55,604 nucleotides of DNA from contig CAVEJT010000002.1 in assembly GCA_963616135.1 (NCBI GenBank), forward strand, positions 1 to 55,604, written 5' to 3'. How positions within the stretch are numbered: the first letter of the stretch is position 1; each line of letters opens with the position of its first letter. The notes beneath the pieces are model-generated. The model had not been told where the DNA came from. It saw only the letters and a list, made by a program, of their open reading frames with translations, and did no database searches. A program made the translations under genes and the position numbers. Positions 49,853-55,604 of this stretch are shown here, piece after piece. This stretch comes from UMGS1613 sp963616135 (GTDB lineage: Bacteria; Bacillota_I; Bacilli_A; RF39; UBA660).

Positions 49853-52006
49853 ATGAACGAAGAAATTATAAAAACGATAAGTAAAGATTTAAATATAACT
49901 TTAAAACAAGTATTAGTTACTTTAAAATTATTAGAAGAAGGTAATACTATACCTTTTATTGCTAGATATAGAAAAGAAGCAACAGGTGCTTTAGATGAAG
50001 AAAAAATAAAAGCTATTGAGGAGGTATATAGTTATCAAGTTAATTTATTAAAAAGAAAAGAAGATGTAATAAGACTTATAGATGAAAAGGGATTATTAAC
50101 AGATGAACTTAAAGATAATATTATGAAATCTACTAAACTAGTAGAGGTAGAAGATCTATATAGACCATTTAAGGAAAAGAAAAAAACTAAAGCAACAGAG
50201 GCTATTAAAAATGGATTAGAAGGTTTAGCTAAGGAAATAATGGCTTTTCCAATTAGTGGTAATATAGAGAGTATTGCTAAAAAGTATTTGAATGAAAATG
50301 TTACTAGTATAGATAAAGCTATAGAAGGTGCTAAATACATTATTGCAGAAAATATAAGTGATAATGCATTCTTTAGAAAGAGTATTAGAGATAATACATA
50401 TAATTTTGGTATTATAAAAAGTAAATTAAAAAAGAATGCTAAAGATGAAAATAAAACATATGACATGTATTATGATTATGAAGAAAAAATTAAATATATT
50501 AAACCTCATAGAATTTTAGCACTTAATAGAGGTGAAAAAGCGGGAGTACTTAGTGTATCTATAGAAAATGATAAAGAAAGAACTTTAGAATATTTAGAAA
50601 AAAGAATAATAAAGAACGATTCTTCTTTTGTAGTTGATATAGTAAAGGATGCTATAGCTGATTCGTATAAAAGATTAATTGAACCTTCTATAGAAAGAGA
50701 AATAAGAAGTGATTTAACTAATATAGGTGAAGAAGCTGCAATTGATAATTTTGGTAAAAACTTAGAGTCACTATTATTAACTCCACCTATGAAAGAACAA
50801 GTAGTATTAGCTTTTGATCCTGGATATGTAAACGGATGTAAAATAGCAGTGATAGATAAGACAGGAAAATATTTAGACAGTACAGTTGTAAAACCATTTA
50901 TTAAAAGTAATAATCAAGATAAGTTAATAGAACAATCAGAAATAATTGTAAAGAATTTAATTGATAAATATAATGTTAATATAATAGCTATTGGAAATGG
51001 TACTGCGTCTAGAGAATCAGAAAAATTTATATCTAATATGATAAAAAAATATAATTTGAACTGTAAATATGTTATAGTATCTGAGGCGGGTGCTTCTATA
51101 TATAGTGCTTCTAAGGTAGCTATTGAAGAATTCCCTGATTTAGCTGTTGAAAAAAGGAGCGCTGTTAGTATTGGTAGAAGATTACAAGACCCATTATCAG
51201 AACTTGTAAAAATTCCACCAGAAGGTATAGGCGTTGGTCTTTATCAACATGATGTATCTAGTAAAAAATTAAGTGAAAATTTGGATTTCGTTGTAAGTAA
51301 AACTGTAAATAGTGTAGGTGTAAATATAAATACAGCATCTCCATCATTATTAAAATATGTATCTGGTATTACTAAAAAGAATATAGATAAATTAATTAAC
51401 TATAGAAATACTCATGGTAAATTTAAATCTAGATTAGAACTTGAAAAGTTATTGAGTGATAAAACTTATGAACAGGCAATAGGTTTCTTAAGAATAACAG
51501 AAGGCGATAATATATTAGATTCTACAGGAATACATCCAGAAAGTTATAAAATAGCTCTTGAATTATTACAAAGCTTAAACATGACTTTAAAAGATGTGGG
51601 TACTAATGAATTAATAGAAAAATTAAATAAAATAAATTTAGAAGAATATAAAGATAAATTATCTACAGATATTTATACTTTAGAAGATGTCGTTAAATCA
51701 CTAAAAAGTCCATCTAGAGATCCAAGAGATGAAATGCCTCAACCATTATTAAAAAGTGATATATTGGAACTTAAAGATTTAACTGTTGGGATGAAATTAC
51801 AAGGAACAGTTAGAAATGTAGTTGACTTTGGAGCATTTATAGACATTGGACTTCATGAAGATGGGTTAGTACATATATCTAAAATAACAAACAAATATAT
51901 AAAACATCCTAGCGAGGTTTTAAGTGTAGGTGATATAGTTGATTGCTATGTTGAAGAAATAAAACTTGATAAAAATAAAGTATCACTTAGTTTATTAGAA
52001 AAATAA
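49853..52006 (+). CDS. tex: Tex family RNA-binding protein
   Basis: 717 aa, full length. Order: N-terminal helical Tex domain (TIPFIARYRKEATGALDEE), YqgF/RNase H-like domain (VVLAFDPGYVNGCKIAVID), helix-hairpin-helix (VGVNINTASPSLLKYVSGI), and a C-terminal S1 domain (GMKLQGTVRNVVDFGAFIDIGLHEDGLVHIS). Tex binds nucleic acids and RNA polymerase and affects transcription and ribosome-related processes. TATAAT at 49825-49830; AGAGGA Shine-Dalgarno. Confidence 0.95.
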   Translation: MNEEIIKTISKDLNITLKQVLVTLKLLEEGNTIPFIARYRKEATGALDEEKIKAIEEVYSYQVNLLKRKEDVIRLIDEKGLLTDELKDNIMKSTKLVEVEDLYRPFKEKKKTKATEAIKNGLEGLAKEIMAFPISGNIESIAKKYLNENVTSIDKAIEGAKYIIAENISDNAFFRKSIRDNTYNFGIIKSKLKKNAKDENKTYDMYYDYEEKIKYIKPHRILALNRGEKAGVLSVSIENDKERTLEYLEKRIIKNDSSFVVDIVKDAIADSYKRLIEPSIEREIRSDLTNIGEEAAIDNFGKNLESLLLTPPMKEQVVLAFDPGYVNGCKIAVIDKTGKYLDSTVVKPFIKSNNQDKLIEQSEIIVKNLIDKYNVNIIAIGNGTASRESEKFISNMIKKYNLNCKYVIVSEAGASIYSASKVAIEEFPDLAVEKRSAVSIGRRLQDPLSELVKIPPEGIGVGLYQHDVSSKKLSENLDFVVSKTVNSVGVNINTASPSLLKYVSGITKKNIDKLINYRNTHGKFKSRLELEKLLSDKTYEQAIGFLRITEGDNILDSTGIHPESYKIALELLQSLNMTLKDVGTNELIEKLNKINLEEYKDKLSTDIYTLEDVVKSLKSPSRDPRDEMPQPLLKSDILELKDLTVGMKLQGTVRNVVDFGAFIDIGLHEDGLVHISKITNKYIKHPSEVLSVGDIVDCYVEEIKLDKNKVSLSLLEK

Positions 52007-52060
52007 TGGTATATAAAGACAATTTGTAATACATTATGAATTGTGATGTATAGTTATAAA

Positions 52061-52087
52061 GTACCCATTTATTGATGGGTGCTTTTT
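52061..52087 (+). terminator. Intrinsic terminator of tex
   Basis: GTACCCAT (52061-52068) pairs with ATGGGTGC (52075-52082, one G-T pair), then five T. Confidence 0.8.
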
Positions 52088-52100
52088 GTGAGTTTTTGAG

Positions 52101-52150
52101 TGCAAAAAATGGATTTCGTGCAAAAAAAATGATGTTTCGTGCATTCGATG
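52101..52150 (+). repeat. Short imperfect direct repeats between tex and the adenylate ligase
   Basis: TGCAAAAAATGGATTTCG (52101-52118), a near copy of 21 nt at 52119-52139, and a degenerate third copy starting TGCATTCGATG (52140-52150). Function unknown; too few and too irregular for CRISPR. Confidence 0.6.
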
Positions 52151-52181
52151 TTGATTTATTTTTTTAACATGATAACATACT

Positions 52182-52209
52182 TTGAAATTTAATTAATTTG
52201 TGCTAAAAT
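52182..52209 (+). promoter_or_regulatory. Promoter of the adenylate-forming ligase gene
   Basis: TTGAAA (52182-52187), 16-nt spacer, extended -10 TGcTAAAAT (TAAAAT 52204-52209). Confidence 0.65.
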
Positions 52210-52243
52210 ATAATTAAATTATAAACTTGATAGGGGGATGAAT

Positions 52244-54139
52244 ATGCAAAAAGATGTTATTTCTGGATATTCTAGTGTTGATAGACCAAGTGAAAAATTT
52301 TATGAAGATAATATAGTTGATAAGATTTTAAGTAATACAGATATGAAAATGTATGACTTTATGAAAGAAAAAAATAAAGGTTTTGAAAATTGTAATATAT
52401 ATTCTTATTTTGGAGAAACTAATACATTTTCTAGTTTTGATAAAAAAGTTGAGGAATGCGCCAAAGCATTAAAAAAATACGGATTGAATAAAGGTGATTG
52501 CATAACAATTTGTTTACCAAATATTCCCGAAACTATGATATATTTTTATGCTTGCAATAGAATTGGGGTAACACCTTATTTAATTGATCCGAGATGTTCA
52601 TTAAAAAGAATAATTGATTGTATGAATATATCTCATTCAAAGTTATTAATTTCTCTTTTGGATATAATGGATAAAACAATAAAACCAAAAGAAATACCAT
52701 CTGATAATATTGTTGTGGTTTCACCAGGTGATGAATTTGTTAAATCTAAGGAAAAACTTTGTAAAACTGCAAGTGAGGTTAAAACTCTTTATTTGGCAAA
52801 AGAACGTTTATATGAATTTAAAAGATTTCTGAAAAGAGATAAGAAAGTATTATTACAAAAAGAGTTTATGTCAGGTGTAGAAAATTATGGATTACTTACT
52901 GATAGTGAATATGATCCGTCTATACCAGCTATTATAGTTAATACAAGTGGAACAACTGGTACTCCAAAAGGAGCTATGGAATCCAATAGAGCATATAATA
53001 TAACTGCAAATCAAATAGATCATATTGCACCAAATCTAAAGAGGGGAATGACATATTTTGGATATATACCATTTTTCTCATTATATGGCTCTGCGGTTGG
53101 CATGCATGCGGCAACTTCACATGGAATAATAGTTGATTTAATTCCTAAAATTGATGCATATAAATTTGATCGAATTTATGCTGAAAAAAAACCTAATATA
53201 GTCATTGGAGTTCCAAGGATATATGAAATGTTTCCTGAGAGCAAGTATATAAATAATTGTGATTTATCTTTTGCAGAATTATTAGTAATGGGCGGAGATA
53301 AGATTTCACCTGTAAAATTGGATAAAATAAATGGAACATTGAAAAAAAATAATTGTAATCATAAAATAACTTATGGTTATGGGTCAACAGAAACAATGAT
53401 GATATCAACTACTACAGATAAAAATGAAACTCATGAATCAGGTAGTTGCGGTGTTTTATATCCTGGTGTGAGTGTAAGAATAACTGATAGGGAAACTTTA
53501 GAAGAGTTACCATATGGCCAAGAAGGTGAAATATATGTTGATACACCAACTATGTTTATGGGATATATTGGGAATGAATTAGAAACACAAAACTCTATAT
53601 TTATTGATTCTAAAACTAATCGAAAGTATTATAAAACGGGAGATAAAGGATATATAACTGAAAATGGTATTTTGTATCATACAGGAAGATTTAAAAGGCT
53701 TATGAAAAGACCAGACGGACATCAAGTTAATTCTGTACCTATAGAAGATGCAATAAATTCTTTTGATGAGGTACAAGATTGCGCGGTAGTTGGAATTAAA
53801 AATTCATATCGAGATGAAGGTGTGATACCAACGGCATTTATTGAATTTAAAAATAAAAATGATAACAATAATAAAGAGTTATTGAAATCTATAATATGTA
53901 ATACTAAGGAAATGCTACCGGGTGAAAGAGATATGGCACTTGCTTATTCCATTATTGATCATATACCATATACAATAAATGGTAAGGTAGATTTTAAAAA
54001 GTTAGAAAAATTAAACTTTGAAGATATAGAATTTATAATTGTTGATGATCCTATATTTGATCAATATTTTATACATGGTGAAGAAATCGAAAAAGTAAAA
54101 TTGAATAATATAAAAGTATTAAAGAAAAAATTAAAATAA
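52244..54139 (+). CDS. Adenylate-forming acyl-CoA synthetase/ligase
   Basis: 631 aa. ANL superfamily: A3 loop VNTSGTTGTPKGAME, YGSTET (A5), YKTGDKGYITENG (A7) with GRFKRLMKRPDGHQV (A8 hinge), and the C-terminal lysine in INGKVDFKK (A10). Cytosolic, no carrier-protein domain. The chain is somewhat long because of an insertion after the first half. The acid substrate cannot be told from sequence; a medium/long-chain acyl or aryl acid is likely. ATG 52244 chosen since AGGGGG ends directly before the ATG at 52238. Confidence 0.85.
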   Translation: MQKDVISGYSSVDRPSEKFYEDNIVDKILSNTDMKMYDFMKEKNKGFENCNIYSYFGETNTFSSFDKKVEECAKALKKYGLNKGDCITICLPNIPETMIYFYACNRIGVTPYLIDPRCSLKRIIDCMNISHSKLLISLLDIMDKTIKPKEIPSDNIVVVSPGDEFVKSKEKLCKTASEVKTLYLAKERLYEFKRFLKRDKKVLLQKEFMSGVENYGLLTDSEYDPSIPAIIVNTSGTTGTPKGAMESNRAYNITANQIDHIAPNLKRGMTYFGYIPFFSLYGSAVGMHAATSHGIIVDLIPKIDAYKFDRIYAEKKPNIVIGVPRIYEMFPESKYINNCDLSFAELLVMGGDKISPVKLDKINGTLKKNNCNHKITYGYGSTETMMISTTTDKNETHESGSCGVLYPGVSVRITDRETLEELPYGQEGEIYVDTPTMFMGYIGNELETQNSIFIDSKTNRKYYKTGDKGYITENGILYHTGRFKRLMKRPDGHQVNSVPIEDAINSFDEVQDCAVVGIKNSYRDEGVIPTAFIEFKNKNDNNNKELLKSIICNTKEMLPGERDMALAYSIIDHIPYTINGKVDFKKLEKLNFEDIEFIIVDDPIFDQYFIHGEEIEKVKLNNIKVLKKKLK

Positions 54140-54174
54140 AAGTATATAATGAAAAATGTTTATATACTTTTTTT
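54138..54174 (+). terminator. Intrinsic terminator
   Basis: AAAAGTATATA (54138-54148) pairs with TATATACTTTT (54161-54171), then T to 54174. Confidence 0.8.
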
Positions 54175-54216
54175 ACGCAAAACCTACATAGATTTATAGT
54201 GTATTTTCTAAAAATA

Positions 54217-54245
54217 TTGAAAAAATATGGATTGTATGATAAAAT
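54217..54245 (+). promoter_or_regulatory. Promoter of the terminal histidine kinase
   Basis: TTGAAA (54217-54222), 17-nt spacer, extended -10 TGaTAAAAT (TAAAAT 54240-54245). Confidence 0.75.
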
Positions 54246-54275
54246 TTAATTTAAATAGAGGTAGGAGGTAAATAT

Positions 54276-55604
54276 ATGATTCAAAATCCAGGAAATTCAT
54301 TTACATTATTGAGTTTAGTTTATGCAATATTATTAGCATTTGTTTATTTTACTAAACCAAGAGCAAAAAATTTAGAAACAAAAATTTATAATTATATAGT
54401 AATAACTTGTTTAATAGGAAATACAATATCACTTGGAACATATTATTTTATGATGCATTATACTGAATATCCTTTACTTAATGCAATTTTTGCAAGAGCA
54501 TATTTACTGTTTATATTAAGTTTTGTTTCTCTTATATCTTATTATGTTTTGACAATTTCGTTGGGAGAAAAATATTCTGAACAAAAAAGAAATAAATATT
54601 TAAAATATAGTAAAACATTAATTTTAGTTTTTACAATGATTGCTTTTTTCTTATCAATAGTATTACCAATAGAATATGTAAGTGATGCCAACATCATATA
54701 TTCAACAGGACCAGCTGTTAAGTTCGTTTTTACATCTACTAGAATATATGCTTTGATGTGGATCATTGTTTTATTAATAAAAATAAAAAGAATTAAAGAA
54801 AAAAAGTATTGGCCTATGATATTATATATTATTCTTGGAGGCGCTATATCATATATACAAGGAAATCATCCTGAATATTTACTTTCAACTTCAATGATAA
54901 TATTTGTAACATTTTTAATGTATTTTACAATAGAAAATCCAGATGTAAAAATAATGAGAGAATTAGAACTTGCTAAAAATACAGCTGAAAAAGCAAATAG
55001 AGCTAAAAGTGATTTCTTAAGTAGTATGTCTCATGAAATAAGAACACCATTAAATGCAATAAAAGGATTTAGTGGATGTATAGGATCAGCTGAAACTTTA
55101 GAAGAAGCAAAGGAAAATGCAAATGATATAGTAATGGCATCAGATACATTATTAGAGATAGTAAATGGAATACTCGATATAAGTAAAATAGAAGCAAACA
55201 AAATGGAATTAGTAGAAGGCGAATATAATGTACCAGAGATGTTGAAAAATCTAACAAATATGACACATGTAAAAATAGGCGAAAAGGATATAGAATTAAG
55301 ATGTAATTTTGCTGAAGATTTACCAAGTGTATTATATGGAGATAAAGGAAAGGTACAACAAGTAATATTAAATTTACTCACAAATGCAGCGAAATATACA
55401 GAAAGAGGATATATAGATTTTAATATAAGTTGTGTAAATGAAAAAGAAAAATGTAAATTAGTAATATCAGTTAAAGATACAGGAAGAGGAATAAAACAAG
55501 AACAGATGGATAAACTATTTACAAAATTCAATAGACTAGAAGAAGATAGAAATACAACATTAGAAGGAACAGGATTAGGACTTGCAATAACAAAGAATTT
55601 AGTA
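54276..55604 (+). CDS. Membrane sensor histidine kinase, truncated by the window end
   Basis: 443 codons are in the window and the frame is still open. Six or seven membrane helices in the first 220 residues with short loops, then HisKA with His253 (SDFLSSMSHEIRTPLNAIKGFS), N box (VILNLLTNAAKY), G1 DTGRGI, F box and G2 GTGLGLA at the very end. The layout (7TM-type N-terminus plus HisKA/HATPase) suggests sensing of a membrane or small-molecule signal. A receiver domain may follow beyond the window. GGTAGGAGG Shine-Dalgarno before ATG 54276. Confidence 0.88.
   Translation, partial: MIQNPGNSFTLLSLVYAILLAFVYFTKPRAKNLETKIYNYIVITCLIGNTISLGTYYFMMHYTEYPLLNAIFARAYLLFILSFVSLISYYVLTISLGEKYSEQKRNKYLKYSKTLILVFTMIAFFLSIVLPIEYVSDANIIYSTGPAVKFVFTSTRIYALMWIIVLLIKIKRIKEKKYWPMILYIILGGAISYIQGNHPEYLLSTSMIIFVTFLMYFTIENPDVKIMRELELAKNTAEKANRAKSDFLSSMSHEIRTPLNAIKGFSGCIGSAETLEEAKENANDIVMASDTLLEIVNGILDISKIEANKMELVEGEYNVPEMLKNLTNMTHVKIGEKDIELRCNFAEDLPSVLYGDKGKVQQVILNLLTNAAKYTERGYIDFNISCVNEKEKCKLVISVKDTGRGIKQEQMDKLFTKFNRLEEDRNTTLEGTGLGLAITKNLV

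Noticed and set aside
52101..52150. CRISPR array
   Set aside because: Three uneven copies without unique spacers, no cas genes.
55031..55531. 166-codon minus-strand frame near the end
   Set aside because: It is the shadow of the histidine kinase, whose own frame runs off the window and has HisKA and HATPase motifs.

Overview
The window is about 55.6 kb of a very AT-rich, densely packed bacterial chromosome. The gene content points to a spore-forming member of the Bacillota: the nusA-infB operon, sepF-divIVA, a T-box in front of ileS, rpsT beside gpr, dnaE, and sporulation genes gerQ, gpr, spoVIF and sigK. TGA is used as a stop (for example at 2144-2146, 8406-8408 and 15669-15671), so the code is the standard bacterial one and not the Mollicutes one, despite the Mollicutes-like base composition. 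I cannot place it below phylum with confidence; uncultured gut Bacilli/Erysipelotrichia-like or low-GC Clostridia lineages are the best guesses. No rRNA, tRNA, CRISPR array, transposase or prophage was seen.

Layout. 0-5.9 kb: a DivIC-like protein, lemA and gerQ (minus), pduL with a cysteine-rich secreted membrane protein, two U32-family genes (yrrN/yrrO, tRNA U34 hydroxylation) and greA. 5.9-13.8 kb: an esterase, queA, a kinase-fold protein, miaA, a CofE-like protein, recD2, a 50-codon membrane peptide and a CPBP protease. 13.9-19 kb: rimP (N-terminal domain only), nusA, rnpM, two dCMP-deaminase-type genes, infB, rbfA. 19-25 kb: a transglutaminase-like protein, rpsT, gpr, a type IV pilin-like gene, der, an O-antigen-ligase-like protein, spoVIF. 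25-34 kb: dusB with two unknown genes, sigK, ruvA, a HAD phosphatase, ruvB, a polysaccharide deacetylase, a degenerate J-domain protein, rpmB. 34-44 kb: two small membrane proteins, dnaE, sepF, divIVA, the T-box and ileS, then a pilin-like gene with a hypervariable-looking C terminus. 44-55.6 kb: a rodA-type gene, an EIIB-like protein, a KinB-like sensor kinase, tmk, an LTA-synthase-type enzyme, tex, an acyl-adenylate ligase, and a histidine kinase cut off by the window end.

Main points of interest. (1) The pilin-fused DUF6273-like protein at 42489-43634 ends in about 117 bp whose base and codon use differ abruptly from the rest of the gene and match the variable region of a diversity-generating retroelement (DGR). 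No reverse transcriptase or template repeat is in the window. (2) Between ileS and that gene lie a strong promoter, a tiny ORF containing a run of ten G, and an intrinsic terminator, an arrangement that could work as a phase-variable attenuator. (3) Two adjacent Spo0A-box-like sequences precede the KinB-like kinase. (4) At least twelve genes have the same minimal promoter: a -10 box 15-16 nt before the start codon, so the predicted mRNA 5' end falls at or within 2 nt of the GGTGAT Shine-Dalgarno. (5) Several proteins have lost hallmark residues or domains: RimP C-terminal domain, J-domain HPD, DnaE PHP histidine motifs, EIIB phospho-cysteine.

Genes work together in recognisable groups: translation and transcription (nusA-infB operon, rpsT, rpmB, ileS), tRNA modification (queA, miaA, dusB, yrrN/yrrO), DNA repair and replication (recD2, ruvAB, dnaE, tmk), division and envelope (divIC-like, sepF, divIVA, rodA, LTA synthase, deacetylase) and sporulation (kinB-like, sigK, spoVIF, gerQ, gpr).
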